A stretch of DNA of 64,000 bases from an uncultured Lachnospiraceae bacterium (GCA_945929965.1 CAMEOT010000002.1:144949-208948), one strand, 5' to 3'; numbered from the stretch's first letter, positions 9,097 through 19,385 are shown. The notes: generated by a model from the letters alone, not told the origin. Program-made: numbers and translations.

Positions 9097-10719
9097 ATGA
9101 AAAGAAACAAGATCTTAAGCTTACTGCTGTCAGTTTCCATGCTGACCGCGCTCACCGCCTGCGGAAGCCAGGGTTCCGATGCTACCGCAGCATCCACCAA
9201 TGCCGCAAGCACTGCAGCGGCTACCGAAAGCGCCGCTTCTTCCGATAACGGCTATGTGCTGGACAAAGTTACTCTTGTCGTAGACGGTACTTTCAATGCA
9301 TCCGTAGATGCGTATCAGGACAAGTTCATCGAACAGTGGGACGTTGCTGTCAGTGAAGCACTTGGTCATCCCATCAGCCTGAATATCCAGCAGTTAGACC
9401 ATTCCAGTTACGTAGACGGTGTCGGTCGTCTGTTCGCCAGCGGTGATTATCCTGATGTGATTCTGCTGAATGCAAGCCAGTATGCCGAATATGCAAAAAC
9501 CGGTCTTCTGTGGGATATGACAGATGCCTATGATAATGCAAAGTTCCAGAGCCATATGGTACTTCCCGCAGTGAACCAGAGCGTTCGCATCGACGGCAGA
9601 CAGTATGGTCTGTCCAGCGGTCTTGGCGGCGGTTGTATCACTTACGTAAAACAGGCATGGCTGGATGCTGTTGGCATGAAGGCTGAGGATATTACCGACT
9701 GGGATTCCTACTATGCAATGTTAAAGGCATTCACCGAGCAGGATCCTGACGGCAACGGCAAGAATGATACCTATGGTGTTGCTGCAGCAGGATTTATCGG
9801 TTCTGAGGCTCCTTATACCAACTACCTGCCTCAGTTCTGGCAGAATGCATACCCCAGCTTCACCTATGATGAGAATGGTGTATGGTATGACGGTTTCAAC
9901 ACTCAAAAGACAAAGGATGCTCTTCTTCGCTTACAGCAGGCTTACGCTGACGGCGTTATCGATCCAGAGTCCCTGACCATGGGTACCAAGGATGTTCGTG
10001 AAAAGTGGTGGTCTTCCGACCAGTCCGGTTCCTTCGGTGCTTTCACTTACTGGGCGGGTTACTGGAATGATAACCTGATCAACAACATGGATAAAAACGG
10101 TATAGATTCCGGTCTGGCAAGACTGGCTCCCCTCGCTGAAATGGATGGCTACCTGAACAGAGAATCTCCTGTGTACTGCATTATTGATGACGGTGACGGC
10201 GATGATTCCAGAGAACAGGCAATTTTTGATGCAGTCTTCGAAACCATGTTTGATGGTGGCACTGTACAGACACTGTGGGTATACGGTGCTGAGGGTTATC
10301 ACTGGTCTACCGAAGCAGAAACTATTGTTACCGGTGAAGGTACCGACAATGCAAAGACCTATGAATATAAAGATGGTGAATTTCATCTTCGCCTGAACCC
10401 TTCCGATCCCAGTGCTCTATGGAAAAAGAATGCTATTGATCCTTCTTCCATGATCTGCTCCTTAGAGAATGGTTTTGAATCCGCTACCGACCTAACCAAA
10501 GAATGTAACGAGTTTTTCTCTGAGCACAGCGTAGATGCTCCTCATTCCGCATCCTGTGATGCCATCACCAACTACGGTGGCACCATCACCGATGCCAAGA
10601 ACGCAGTCATTGCTGAAGTGGTTGTAAAGGGTGGCAATGTAGATGCCGCTATGGACAACTATGTGAAGACAACTCAGGATATGGTAGATGAGATTCTCTC
10701 CGAGTTGAATGCACAGTAG
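9097..10719 (+). CDS. Extracellular solute-binding lipoprotein (carbohydrate ABC type)
   Basis: 540 residues. A lipoprotein signal ends in LTALTACGSQ, then a Ser/Ala/Thr-rich linker; the rest is the large binding fold of oligosaccharide ABC transporters (LFASGDYPDVILLNASQYAEYAKTG near the N-lobe, DPDGNGKNDTYG calcium-type loop, and a C-terminal DAAMDNYVKTTQDMVDEI). It would capture a sugar outside the membrane. No permease or ATPase gene adjoins it, so it must borrow one from elsewhere. ATG 9097 is chosen because AAGGAGG sits 6 bases before it and the signal peptide begins there; a longer in-frame reading from 8884 merely translates the 54-bp repeats. It follows GH3 and ends at a strong terminator. 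Confidence 0.9.
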   Translation: MKRNKILSLLLSVSMLTALTACGSQGSDATAASTNAASTAAATESAASSDNGYVLDKVTLVVDGTFNASVDAYQDKFIEQWDVAVSEALGHPISLNIQQLDHSSYVDGVGRLFASGDYPDVILLNASQYAEYAKTGLLWDMTDAYDNAKFQSHMVLPAVNQSVRIDGRQYGLSSGLGGGCITYVKQAWLDAVGMKAEDITDWDSYYAMLKAFTEQDPDGNGKNDTYGVAAAGFIGSEAPYTNYLPQFWQNAYPSFTYDENGVWYDGFNTQKTKDALLRLQQAYADGVIDPESLTMGTKDVREKWWSSDQSGSFGAFTYWAGYWNDNLINNMDKNGIDSGLARLAPLAEMDGYLNRESPVYCIIDDGDGDDSREQAIFDAVFETMFDGGTVQTLWVYGAEGYHWSTEAETIVTGEGTDNAKTYEYKDGEFHLRLNPSDPSALWKKNAIDPSSMICSLENGFESATDLTKECNEFFSEHSVDAPHSASCDAITNYGGTITDAKNAVIAEVVVKGGNVDAAMDNYVKTTQDMVDEILSELNAQ

Positions 10720-10763
10720 TCCTTATATTTGGTAAAAGCTATCATTTCATTTCTATAACTTCC

Positions 10764-10807
10764 AAAAAAGGCTGTCCCACATATATGATATGTAGGGCAG
10801 CCTTTTA
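10764..10807. terminator. Bidirectional terminator between the binding protein and the Na/Pi gene
   Basis: Long near-perfect hairpin AAAAGGCTG.CCC...ATAT/ATAT...GGG.CAGCCTTTT with A-run and T-run on its two sides. It serves the plus-strand lipoprotein gene and the minus-strand cotransporter gene that converge here. Confidence 0.88.
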
Positions 10808-10824
10808 CAGTTTCTGTCATATAT

Positions 10825-12477
10825 CTAGTTATTTACTTTGCCTTCATCCATTTCCTCTTCCGTGGTAATGGCAAATGCAATGTTGGTGGCATGGTCTGCA
10901 ACTCTCTCCAGACCGGATACGACATCAGAGAAGATCATACCGGCTTCGGGAGAACATTCTCCCTTGGTAAGACGCTCTACATGCTTCTTCTGCAGTTCGC
11001 GTTCCTTCTCATCTACCTGATCCTCTAAAGTGATGATCTCCTGCATATGGGTCTCATCGCTCTTGGCGAACATCTCTACGGCATAACGGATGATCTTATT
11101 GACCATCTCCAGCATGTCTCCCAGTTCCTTCTGGGCTTCCTTACTGATGGAGATTCCCTCTTCCTTGCGCTGTCTCGCTGCATCCGCTACGTTCTCTGCA
11201 TGGTCACCGATACGTTCGATATCGTTCACCACGTGGAACAGAGCGCCCAGACTGTTCAGGTCTTCGATGGGCAGCGTCGTCTGGTTGATCTTCACCAGAT
11301 AATCCGTAATGGCATGATTCAGGAAATTGATATTTTTCTCTACCTCGTAGACTTCCTCAATGTCTTCTTCATCTAATGTGATGAGGGCATTCATGGCACG
11401 GTTTAAGTTCTCCTCCGCCAGAGAAGCCATACGCTCCAGCTCCTTGACAACCTCTACCACTGCAGTAGCGGGATTGAACACCACTTTGTCGCCGATGTAT
11501 TTTAACTGATAGCTTTCTCTGTAACCAACCTTCTGGTCTTCGCCGGGAACGATCAGATAGGTCATCTTCACCAGCCAACCGGTGAACGGGAACAGCATAA
11601 TTACCTGAGCAATCTTGATCATCGTATGTGCATTTGCCACGAATCGGCCGTTGTCTGCGGAGATAGACTTGATCAATTCCACGATCTGATCCCCTGCCAC
11701 GAACAGAGCAATGTAGATAATAACAGTGCCAATGATATTGAACAGCAGATGGATCAGTGCAGCTCTCTTCGCATCCTTTTTACCGGTCATGGAAGCTAAC
11801 ATTGCGGTAGCGCAGGCACCGATATTACATCCTAAGATAATGTACAGTGTAATAGGTAACGGCAGCAGATCCTGATTGGCAAGTAACAGTACGATACTGA
11901 CCGTTACGGATGAGCTCTGAATAACAGCAGTCAGGGCAAAACCCATAAGTGTGGCTAAGAACGGATTCTTCAGAGACATCAGCAGATTCACTACCTGGGG
12001 TTCATTCTTCATATTCGCCATCGCCTGAGACATGGTGCTCAGTCCCACGAACAGGATACCGAATCCTACGATCACTTCCGCAACCTTGCGGACTTTTTCT
12101 TTTTTCGTGAACATCATCACGACCACACCTACTAATAAGATCAGCGGTGCTATTTTCGATAAATTAAATGATACCAGCTGTGAGGTGATGGTAGTACCGA
12201 TGTTGGCACCCAGAATAACTCCCGCTGCCTGATACAGATTCATCAACCCGGAGTTAACGAAGCTGACGACCATGACCGTACATGCTGAGGAAGACTGGAT
12301 GATACCGGTGAAAATAATACCTACGATCATACCCATGAAACGGTTCGTGGTAAAGATCTCCAGAATGCGACGAAGCTTGGCACCTGCTACCTTCTCGATG
12401 GAATCACTCATAAGTTCCATTCCGAATAAAAACAGTCCAAGACCTCCGGCCATTGTCAATATTGTTCCAAAGCTCAT
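10825..12477 (-). CDS. Na/Pi-cotransporter family protein with PhoU-like tail (first copy)
   Basis: 550 residues. Two inverted Na_Pi_cotrans repeats with the QSSSA motif (TGIIQSSSACTVMVV) and its mirror (TAVIQSSSVTVSIVL), about eight to nine membrane segments, then a PhoU-type helical domain (residues ~330-550: NLNRAMNALITLDEEDIEEVYEVEKNINFLNHAI). Predicted sodium-driven phosphate uptake or phosphate sensing. Start ATG 12477 follows GAGGG. It lies apart from the pst locus but has Pho-box-like repeats upstream, so it probably belongs to the same regulon. A second family member is at 27886-29706. Confidence 0.88.
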   Translation of the reverse strand: MSFGTILTMAGGLGLFLFGMELMSDSIEKVAGAKLRRILEIFTTNRFMGMIVGIIFTGIIQSSSACTVMVVSFVNSGLMNLYQAAGVILGANIGTTITSQLVSFNLSKIAPLILLVGVVVMMFTKKEKVRKVAEVIVGFGILFVGLSTMSQAMANMKNEPQVVNLLMSLKNPFLATLMGFALTAVIQSSSVTVSIVLLLANQDLLPLPITLYIILGCNIGACATAMLASMTGKKDAKRAALIHLLFNIIGTVIIYIALFVAGDQIVELIKSISADNGRFVANAHTMIKIAQVIMLFPFTGWLVKMTYLIVPGEDQKVGYRESYQLKYIGDKVVFNPATAVVEVVKELERMASLAEENLNRAMNALITLDEEDIEEVYEVEKNINFLNHAITDYLVKINQTTLPIEDLNSLGALFHVVNDIERIGDHAENVADAARQRKEEGISISKEAQKELGDMLEMVNKIIRYAVEMFAKSDETHMQEIITLEDQVDEKERELQKKHVERLTKGECSPEAGMIFSDVVSGLERVADHATNIAFAITTEEEMDEGKVNN

Positions 12478-12564
12478 TTTAAATCCCTCAATCTCTCTCG
12501 ATTCTCTTCCGAAAATCAAAACAATTATTTTCAAATTTATTCTTATATAAACAATCCAAAATAT

Positions 12565-12644
12565 ATTTTACGAGATAAAATTAAAACTTGCAATGAATAT
12601 TTTACTTTTCTTTTACGTTTCTTTACAAAACTTTACGCTTTTAC
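12565..12644 (-). promoter_or_regulatory. Promoter and Pho-box-like repeats of the first Na/Pi gene
   Basis: Minus-strand promoter: -35 TTGCAA (12593-12588), 17 bp, -10 TAAAAT (12570-12565). Just upstream, TTTAC occurs five times on the plus strand at 12601, 12612, 12622, 12632 and 12640, spaced about 10-11 bp. This resembles the direct repeats of PhoP sites seen at the other phosphate genes here, in the opposite orientation. Confidence 0.6.
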
Positions 12645-12673
12645 GCCGTTTCTGTGCATAATAAACTTATTAT

Positions 12674-13585
12674 TTATGCATTTCGGCCATCCGCAATATC
12701 TAGGTCCAACTGGCTTTTTAACTCCTCTAAGGACCCGAATCTGCGTTCCGGGCGCCGGAAGCTTTTTAAGGTCACTTCAATCTCCTGTCCGTAGATATCC
12801 TGATTGAAATCATACAGATAGGATTCCACACCCATCACTTTTTCGGAAGAAACGGTCGGCTTGGTTCCCACATTGCTGATTGCCTTGTATATCTTCCCAT
12901 TATGGCGCACCGACGCATAGTAGACACCGTTCGGAGGCAGCAGTTTACCTGCGGGAGGCAGAAGATTCACCGTAGGGAATCCCAGGGTATGCCCGATATG
13001 GTTGCCATGTTCCACACATCCCAGCAGAGTATAAGGCATTCCCAGCATCTTTTCCGCTTCTTCCATCCGCCCCTCTTCCACCAGCTTACGGATGTAAGTG
13101 GAGCTGACCTCGATACCGTCCACTTCGATCTTCTCTATGGTCTGGACGCAGAAGCCCAGCTGCGGCGCCATTTTTTCTAAAAGTTCAGCATTGCCTGCTC
13201 CGTTCCTGCCAAAGGACAGGTCTTCGCCGGCTGCCACAAAACGGGTATTCATCTGTTTCGCCAGAATCTCCGTCACAAATCGCTCCGGCTCTGTGGCTGC
13301 CGTCTCCTTCGTTAAGGGGAATTCGATCAGGATATCGATTCCCAGCCGCTCAAACAGCCGTCTCTTCTCTTCTCTTGTTGTCAATTCCTTGCCGTCAGAC
13401 AATCCGAACAGTACCGCCGGTGTGGGGTCGAAAGTGAACACACATGCCGCCAGTCCGTTCTTTTTCCGGTTCAGGATCTCCTCTAAGAGTCTTCTGTGTC
13501 CCAGATGCACTCCGTCGAATTTGCCGATGGCTACCGCTGTATCTTTTTCCAGATAAAAGTCTGTTGTTCCTGCAATGATTTCCAA
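12674..13585 (-). CDS. ribF: Bifunctional riboflavin kinase/FAD synthetase
   Basis: 303 residues; makes FMN and FAD from riboflavin. N-terminal FAD-synthetase nucleotidyltransferase domain with AIGKFDGVHLGHRRLLEEI and EVSSTYIRKLVEEG; C-terminal flavokinase with GHTLGFPTVNLLPP, NGVYYASVRHNGK, and SNVGTKPTV. It is the last gene of the rimP-to-ribF operon, as in many Firmicutes, lying 40 bases after truB. Confidence 0.96.
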   Translation of the reverse strand: MEIIAGTTDFYLEKDTAVAIGKFDGVHLGHRRLLEEILNRKKNGLAACVFTFDPTPAVLFGLSDGKELTTREEKRRLFERLGIDILIEFPLTKETAATEPERFVTEILAKQMNTRFVAAGEDLSFGRNGAGNAELLEKMAPQLGFCVQTIEKIEVDGIEVSSTYIRKLVEEGRMEEAEKMLGMPYTLLGCVEHGNHIGHTLGFPTVNLLPPAGKLLPPNGVYYASVRHNGKIYKAISNVGTKPTVSSEKVMGVESYLYDFNQDIYGQEIEVTLKSFRRPERRFGSLEELKSQLDLDIADGRNA

Positions 13586-13625
13586 GTCTGTTTCCTGCTT
13601 TCTGTATTACGAGTACAACGTTGGT

Positions 13626-14540
13626 CTAATTATTTGAAACCGTTGTACCTGGGAATATTTTCACGGGTTTGTACCACTCTTTTGCCCCATCATACGCATA
13701 GATGCCCACGAAGCTGTTATCCTCTCTGTAGACGCGCACCCATTCTCCCGCCGGATAAGTGATCTGCTCCAGGGTCTGTCCCGGATAAAAAGCATTCCCG
13801 TTATCGATCAGTTTCCGCCATTTTTCCTCTACATACACGGCGTTAAAATCCGCAAAAATACGGTCTGTGGGAAGCAGTGCCTCCTCTAATCTGTCCTTAT
13901 CCCGAAGTTCCTGCAGCTGTCCTAAGGTCAGGGCATCCGCAAGCCTGAATTCTCCGACTCTGGTACGGACGAGGCTCTGCATGGTACCGCCGCAGCCAAG
14001 CTTCTCGCCGATATCGGCACAGAGACTGCGGATGTAGGTTCCCTTGGAGCATTCCACACGGAATTTTACCACGGGAAGCTTGATTTCGAGGATCTCGATC
14101 GCCGGCAGATCCACATGTCTCGCCTGGCGCTCTACTTCCTTGCCCTCTCTGGCAAGTTCATAGAGCTTTTTCCCATTGACCTTCAGTGCGGAATACATGG
14201 GTGGGATCTGGTCATAACCGCCGACGAAGCTTCCGATTGCTTCACGTACCTGTGCCTCATCCACCGCTACTTCCCGCTCTTCCAGAACGGTTCCCGTGGT
14301 GTCCTGGGTATCTGTGATCTGCCCCAGCAAAAGTTCCGCCACATATTCCTTGGTTCTGTCCGTCAGCATTTCGCATGCTCTGGTAGCACTCCCCAGACAT
14401 ACAGGGAGCACACCGGTAGCCTGTGGATCCAGTGTACCTGTGTGCCCTATCTTTTTCTGCCGGCAGATCCCGCGAAGCTTTGCCACCACATCATGGGAGG
14501 TAAAACCCGCTTCCTTGTATACATTGATGATGCCGTCCAT
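13626..14540 (-). CDS. truB: tRNA pseudouridine-55 synthase TruB
   Basis: 304 residues. Catalytic motif GHTGTLDPQATGVLPVCLG includes the essential Asp; KEYVAELLLGQITDTQDTTG and the C-terminal PUA-like region follow. Modifies U55 in the T-loop of tRNAs. ATG 14540 overlaps the nrnA stop by one base (TAATG), so translation is coupled; the 19 codons further upstream lie inside nrnA and are not used. Confidence 0.96.
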   Translation of the reverse strand: MDGIINVYKEAGFTSHDVVAKLRGICRQKKIGHTGTLDPQATGVLPVCLGSATRACEMLTDRTKEYVAELLLGQITDTQDTTGTVLEEREVAVDEAQVREAIGSFVGGYDQIPPMYSALKVNGKKLYELAREGKEVERQARHVDLPAIEILEIKLPVVKFRVECSKGTYIRSLCADIGEKLGCGGTMQSLVRTRVGEFRLADALTLGQLQELRDKDRLEEALLPTDRIFADFNAVYVEEKWRKLIDNGNAFYPGQTLEQITYPAGEWVRVYREDNSFVGIYAYDGAKEWYKPVKIFPGTTVSNN

Positions 14541-15496
14541 TAATCCTGTTCTCCCCGCAATTGCTTGTCGATGTGCAGTGACAAATTGTTGACACAATCA
14601 TGGAACGTTCCCTTCATGGTACATCCTGCGGCACGCACATGGCCGCCACCTCCGAAGAAGGATGCCACCTTCGCCACGTCTACGTTCTCATTGGAACGCA
14701 TGCTGACCTTGTACTCCAGTACATTGGTCTCGTACATGAAAATCGCACAATCCACGCCCTTGATATTGCGCAGCTGATTTACAATACCGTCCAGATCACC
14801 CGGTACCGCATTGTAGAAATCCATGGTCTTACGATCCACCATGCTCACGATACAGCGTCCGTCCATGAAACGGATACTCTCCATCAATGCTCTTCCCATG
14901 ATCTGGCTCTGCAGATATGTCTTCTGGTAAAAGCTTTCTTCGATCAGCTTCGGGAAATTGAAACCGAAAGAGATCAGAAATGCCGCCGCCTGCAGCGTCT
15001 CCGGTGTCGTATTGGAATACTGGAATACGCCGGTATCGTGAATGATGCCGGTGTACAATGCTTCCGCAATGTCTTTGTCGATGAGTTCCGCATCCATGAT
15101 ATGATACAGTACCTCGCAGGCACTGCCCACCTCGGGACGAACGAGATTCACATCACCACAGCCGGAATTGCTGATATGATGATCGATATTGATCTTCTTT
15201 TTCGCATTCTGAAAATATTTCTCTGCGTCTCCCAGTCTGTCTCCGCTGCAGTCCAGTGCAAAATATACATCAAAAGGATCCTGATCCGGACACTCGGTCT
15301 GAATTTCATCGTATCCCTTCAGGTAAGAAAACTCTTCGGAAGGCTTCTGTAAATATACGGTAACTTCCGCTTTGGGAAGAAGCTTACGCAGGTATATCTG
15401 TAAGGACAGACATACACCCACACAGTCTCCATCGGGACGAATATGTCCGCTGATGCCGATCTTTTTTGCGCCATGACATTCTTCACGCAAATCCAT
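14540..15496 (-). CDS. nrnA: DHH/DHHA1 phosphoesterase (nanoRNase/pAp phosphatase NrnA type)
   Basis: 318 residues. Metal-binding DHH fold: GHIRPDGDCVG, ALDCSGDRLGD, and the name-giving NIDHHISNSGCGDVN; the DHHA1 domain ends with FGGGGHVRAAGCTM. Degrades short RNA oligomers and hydrolyses 3'-phosphoadenosine 5'-phosphate. Its start overlaps the rbfA stop (TAATG) and its stop overlaps the truB start, so the three are tightly coupled. Confidence 0.94.
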   Translation of the reverse strand: MDLREECHGAKKIGISGHIRPDGDCVGVCLSLQIYLRKLLPKAEVTVYLQKPSEEFSYLKGYDEIQTECPDQDPFDVYFALDCSGDRLGDAEKYFQNAKKKINIDHHISNSGCGDVNLVRPEVGSACEVLYHIMDAELIDKDIAEALYTGIIHDTGVFQYSNTTPETLQAAAFLISFGFNFPKLIEESFYQKTYLQSQIMGRALMESIRFMDGRCIVSMVDRKTMDFYNAVPGDLDGIVNQLRNIKGVDCAIFMYETNVLEYKVSMRSNENVDVAKVASFFGGGGHVRAAGCTMKGTFHDCVNNLSLHIDKQLRGEQD

Positions 15497-15936
15497 TATT
15501 CATCACCTTCCTCTGTCTCTTCCGTATCTTCGATATTTTCCATTTCTTCCACAACTTCATTTTCCGGCTTCTGTGCCTGTTCGTCCGCAGCAATGACCTC
15601 ATCGATCTTGTGGGACATGTTGACACCGTATTCGATGGACTGGTCCATCACAAAAGTGATGTCCGGAGTGTTACGCAGATTGATGGTACGCGCCAGCTCT
15701 CTGCGGATAAAGCCTTCGGCACTCTTCAGTCCCTGCAGGGTGGACTTTCTGACTTCCTCATCACCCAGCACGCTGATCCATGCCTTACAGCTTTTTAAAT
15801 CCGGTGCCACTTCCACAGCAACGACACTGGTCCAGGGACTGATCCGGGGGTCCTTAAGACCGCCCCGGATGATCTCCGCCAGAACGCGCTGCACTTCCCC
15901 GTTGACACGGGTATTTTTCACACTATTCTTTCTCAT
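15496..15936 (-). CDS. rbfA: Ribosome-binding factor A
   Basis: 146 residues. KH-like fold needed for 16S rRNA 5' end maturation: RVNGEVQRVLAEIIRGGLKDPRISPWTSVVAVEV and LARTINLRNTPDITFVMDQSIEYG. The acidic C-terminal tail (EEMENIEDTEETEEGDE) is longer than usual. It sits between infB and nrnA in the standard order. Confidence 0.95.
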   Translation of the reverse strand: MRKNSVKNTRVNGEVQRVLAEIIRGGLKDPRISPWTSVVAVEVAPDLKSCKAWISVLGDEEVRKSTLQGLKSAEGFIRRELARTINLRNTPDITFVMDQSIEYGVNMSHKIDEVIAADEQAQKPENEVVEEMENIEDTEETEEGDE

Positions 15937-15978
15937 TCTTATTCCTTCTCAAAATAACTAACAAATACCAAGACACCG

Positions 15979-16054
15979 GAAGATTCGCATAGCGAATCTT
16001 CTCGGCAGGGTCTAGTTCTTCTTAGATTACGTATTTTTTAATCTTAGAAGAACT
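15979..16054 (-). other. Two intercistronic hairpins between infB and rbfA
   Basis: First stem: a 16-bp helix with one mismatch (AGTTCTTCT...AGAAGAACT, 16014-16054) directly after the infB stop. Second: perfect GAAGATTCGC/GCGAATCTTC (15979-16001). Neither has a T-run, so processing or mRNA-stability elements are more likely than terminators. Confidence 0.6.
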
Positions 16055-16056
16055 CC

Positions 16057-19050
16057 CTACCGTGGTACCTCGACCATAATATAGGCTTCTACGATATCCA
16101 GCTCCTGCATCTTGTCAAAGCCTTCAAATACGAGACCACACTCATATCCTGCCTTAACTTCCTTCACATCATCCTTGAATCTCTTCAGGGAAGCCAGGTT
16201 GCCCTCGAAGATCTGCTCGCCCTCGCGGGTGATACGAACCTTACAGCCTCTCTGGAAGACACCGTCTAAGACATAGGAACCGGCAATGTTACCGATAGCG
16301 GATGCCTTGAAGATTTGACGAACCTCTGCATGACCGATGACCTTCTCCTCGTATACGGGATCCAGCATACCCTTCATGGCAGCTTCGATATCTTCGATTG
16401 CCTGATAGATGACCTTATACAGACGTACATCCACGCCCTCTCTCTCTGCGGTTGCCTTGGCAGTCGCATCGGGACGAACGTTGAATCCGATGACGATGGC
16501 GTTGGACGCACTTGCCAGAGATACGTCGGACTCATTGATGGCACCTACGCCGCCGTGGATACATTTTACTACTACCTCTTCGTTAGACAGCTTCAACAGG
16601 GACTGTTTTACAGCCTCGACACTACCCTGTACGTCAGCCTTGACGATCAGGTTCAGTTCCTTCAGATTACCCTCCTGGATCTGGCTGAACAGATCATCTA
16701 AGGACATTCTGCCCTTGGTCTCTTCCAGCATCTTTTCCTTATTCTGTGCCAGGTAGGTCTCTGCATAGGATTTTGCTGTCTTATCATTATCATGTGCCAG
16801 GAATACTTCACCGGCACTGGGAACATCAGACAGACCCAGAATCTCTACGGGAGTAGAAGGTCCTGCTTCCTTAACTCTGCGTCCCTTATCATCGATCATG
16901 GCTCTTACCTTACCATGAGCCACGCCTGCGGAGATAAAGTCTCCCACATGCAGGGTACCCTTCTGTACCAGTACGGTAGCTACGGGACCGCGTCCCTTAT
17001 CCAGCTCTGCCTCGATGACCAGACCTCTTGCCTTTCTCTTGGGGTTCGCCTTCAGCTCCATGATATCTGCGGTCAGCAGGATCATATCAAGCAACTGGTC
17101 GATACCCTCGCCGCTTTTTGCGGATACGGGTGCAAATATGGTGCTTCCGCCCCAATCCTCGGGAATCAGCTCATACTCAGCCAGCTCCTGCTTTACTCTG
17201 TCAATGTTGGCAGAGGGCTTATCGATCTTGTTCACTGCTACGATGATCTCAACCCCTGCTGCCTTTGCATGATTGATAGCTTCTACGGTCTGGGGCATTA
17301 CGCCGTCATCCGCTGCTACTACCAGGATAGCGATATCGGTCGCATTGGCACCACGCATACGCATGGCGGTAAATGCTTCATGTCCGGGAGTATCTAAGAA
17401 AGTGATCTTACGATCTCCCACATTTACAGTATAAGCGCCAATGTGCTGGGTAATACCGCCTGCCTCACGATCGGTGACGTTGGTCTTACGAATAGCATCC
17501 AGCAGGGAAGTCTTACCATGGTCAACGTGACCCATAACACAGATGACGGGAGGTCTCTCCACCAGATCTTCCTCTTTCTCTTCGTCTTCCTTCAGCAGTT
17601 CTTCGATGACATCGACCTTAACCTCTTTTTCACAGAGAATGTCGTATTCCATGGCGATGTTCTCTGCATCCTCGTAAGAGATCTCCTGGTTCACGGTTAC
17701 GATCTTGCCCTCCAGGAACAGCTTCTTGATGATGGCTGCGGGCTGTAACTTCATCTTCTCAGCCAGCTCTTTGATGGTGATGGACTCAGGCAGCACGATC
17801 ACCTTGATCTGCTCCTCCTGAACCTCTTCCTTCTTCTTTTCCGGCTTGATGAAACGTCCGGGCTTGTTCTTCAGTGCATCCTCGTCCTCGTAGATATGGT
17901 CCTTCTTGGAGCGCTTGTTGTCCTTCTCCTGGCTGAAACGTCTCTTTTCATCTTCGCGCTTCTTCTCAAGATCCTTGCCTGCAGGTTCCGGAGCGAAGTC
18001 TTTATTCTGTCTGTTATCTCCGAATCGATTACCCGATCCGCCATTGCCTCTTCCATCGCGGCCGTTATTGCCGTAACCGCGCTCACCGTTGCCGTTATTC
18101 CTGCGATCACCCTGGCCGCCTTCCATACCCGGACGACCCTGTCTGTTAAATCCGCCTCCCTGAGGTCTGCCATTGCCCATACCTCCTCTGTTTGCGTTCT
18201 GTCCGCCCTGACGGTTGCCCTGACCGTAGCCGCCCTGACGATTGTCACGATTGCCATCTCTGTTGTCGCGGTTGTAGCTGCCCTGACCGCGATTATCACG
18301 ATTATTCTGACCGTAACCACCCTGACGGTTATCACGACCATCTCTGTTGTCGCGGTTATTGTTCTGCGGTCTGTCCGCCGGTCTTGCCTGTGCGGTGTTC
18401 TGTGTATTCTGAGGTGCCTGCGTGGCTGCGGTATTGGTATTCTGCGCTGCCTGCTCCTTTACAGGAACCTGTGCAGCTGCTGCGGTATTGTTTGCGGGCT
18501 TTTTCGCAGGCTGCTGTCCCTTATTGCCGGGTACCATTGCCACACTGGGTGTGGGAGAAGGCGGGGTCAGCGGCTTGATGGGACGTACCGGAGCCTGTGC
18601 CTGCACACGGTTATTGTAAGAATTATTCTGATAACCGTTGTTCTGGTATCTGTTATTCTGTCCCTGATTCGGACGCTGTCCGCCGGCGGGTCTCTGTCCC
18701 TGTCCGTTCTGTCCGCCCTGACGCTGTCCGGGCATCTTGGAATTCTGAGGGTTGCTTACGAAGATGATCTTTTTCTTCTTTTTCGTCTCTTCGGGAGACC
18801 TGGTCTCCTCCTGTGCCTTTTCCTCAGCGGGCTTTGTATTTTCAACCTTTGCAGGAGCTTCCTTTTCCGCAACAGGTGCCGTGACTGCCTTCTTGTGTCC
18901 TAAGCTGTTACGTACCAGTGCTGCCGCATCCTCTTCCAGAGAGCTCTGTGCTGCCTTCGCCTCAATTCCTTTTTCCTGTAAAAAATTCAGTATATCCTTA
19001 CTCTGTAGTTCTAATTCTTTTGCGAGTTCATGTACTTTGATTTTCGCCAT
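16057..19050 (-). CDS. infB: Translation initiation factor IF-2
   Basis: 997 residues. Starts [21 protein letters not shown] (IF2 N-terminal subdomain), followed by a linker of roughly 270 residues very rich in Asn, Arg, Gly and Gln (repeated [15 protein letters not shown] units). A second IF2_N copy ([24 protein letters not shown]) precedes the G domain with [25 protein letters not shown] and NKIDKPSA, then domains II-IV. Delivers fMet-tRNA to the 30S subunit. ATG 19050 is preceded by GGAGGA. The repeat-rich linker is longer than in most relatives. Confidence 0.97.
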   Translation of the reverse strand: MAKIKVHELAKELELQSKDILNFLQEKGIEAKAAQSSLEEDAAALVRNSLGHKKAVTAPVAEKEAPAKVENTKPAEEKAQEETRSPEETKKKKKIIFVSNPQNSKMPGQRQGGQNGQGQRPAGGQRPNQGQNNRYQNNGYQNNSYNNRVQAQAPVRPIKPLTPPSPTPSVAMVPGNKGQQPAKKPANNTAAAAQVPVKEQAAQNTNTAATQAPQNTQNTAQARPADRPQNNNRDNRDGRDNRQGGYGQNNRDNRGQGSYNRDNRDGNRDNRQGGYGQGNRQGGQNANRGGMGNGRPQGGGFNRQGRPGMEGGQGDRRNNGNGERGYGNNGRDGRGNGGSGNRFGDNRQNKDFAPEPAGKDLEKKREDEKRRFSQEKDNKRSKKDHIYEDEDALKNKPGRFIKPEKKKEEVQEEQIKVIVLPESITIKELAEKMKLQPAAIIKKLFLEGKIVTVNQEISYEDAENIAMEYDILCEKEVKVDVIEELLKEDEEKEEDLVERPPVICVMGHVDHGKTSLLDAIRKTNVTDREAGGITQHIGAYTVNVGDRKITFLDTPGHEAFTAMRMRGANATDIAILVVAADDGVMPQTVEAINHAKAAGVEIIVAVNKIDKPSANIDRVKQELAEYELIPEDWGGSTIFAPVSAKSGEGIDQLLDMILLTADIMELKANPKRKARGLVIEAELDKGRGPVATVLVQKGTLHVGDFISAGVAHGKVRAMIDDKGRRVKEAGPSTPVEILGLSDVPSAGEVFLAHDNDKTAKSYAETYLAQNKEKMLEETKGRMSLDDLFSQIQEGNLKELNLIVKADVQGSVEAVKQSLLKLSNEEVVVKCIHGGVGAINESDVSLASASNAIVIGFNVRPDATAKATAEREGVDVRLYKVIYQAIEDIEAAMKGMLDPVYEEKVIGHAEVRQIFKASAIGNIAGSYVLDGVFQRGCKVRITREGEQIFEGNLASLKRFKDDVKEVKAGYECGLVFEGFDKMQELDIVEAYIMVEVPR

Positions 19051-19067
19051 GCTTTCCTCCATTCTGC

Positions 19068-19385
19068 CTAACCGGGCAAATTCGCTTCCAATTGCTTGAT
19101 GAGTGCATCTGCCAGTCCCGCATCACACACACCTACCGAAGATCTCAGGTTCCGGCCGATCGCCCAGCCGAGCTCTTCTTTTGTGCCATATTCATATACC
19201 GGGACTTCATAATAGGAACATTTGTCGTGAAACAACTTTTTCGTATTGGCGGATGCATCTTCTGCAACGATCACCAACATGGCAGAACCTTTTTTCACAG
19301 CGTCCTCCGTCTGGAATTCACCGCTTACCAGGTTACGCCCCCTCATCGCAAGTCCCAAAAGGGAATAAATCTTATTCTGTTTCAA
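19068..19385 (-). CDS. ylxQ: L7Ae/L30e-family ribosomal-type protein YlxQ
   Basis: 105 residues if started at TTG 19385. Shows the L7Ae fold: [44 protein letters not shown] and [24 protein letters not shown]-binding protein of the nusA operon. The TTG start, with AAGGAG upstream, overlaps the ylxR end by 14 bases and gives the length usual for the family; an ATG ten codons upstream lacks a ribosome site. Confidence 0.88.
   Translation of the reverse strand: MKQNKIYSLLGLAMRGRNLVSGEFQTEDAVKKGSAMLVIVAEDASANTKKLFHDKCSYYEVPVYEYGTKEELGWAIGRNLRSSVGVCDAGLADALIKQLEANLPG

Noticed and set aside
17871..18341. 156-residue Val/Ala/Arg-rich frame and plus-strand frames inside infB
   Set aside because: Arise from the repetitive Asn/Arg/Gly codons of the IF-2 linker read out of frame.
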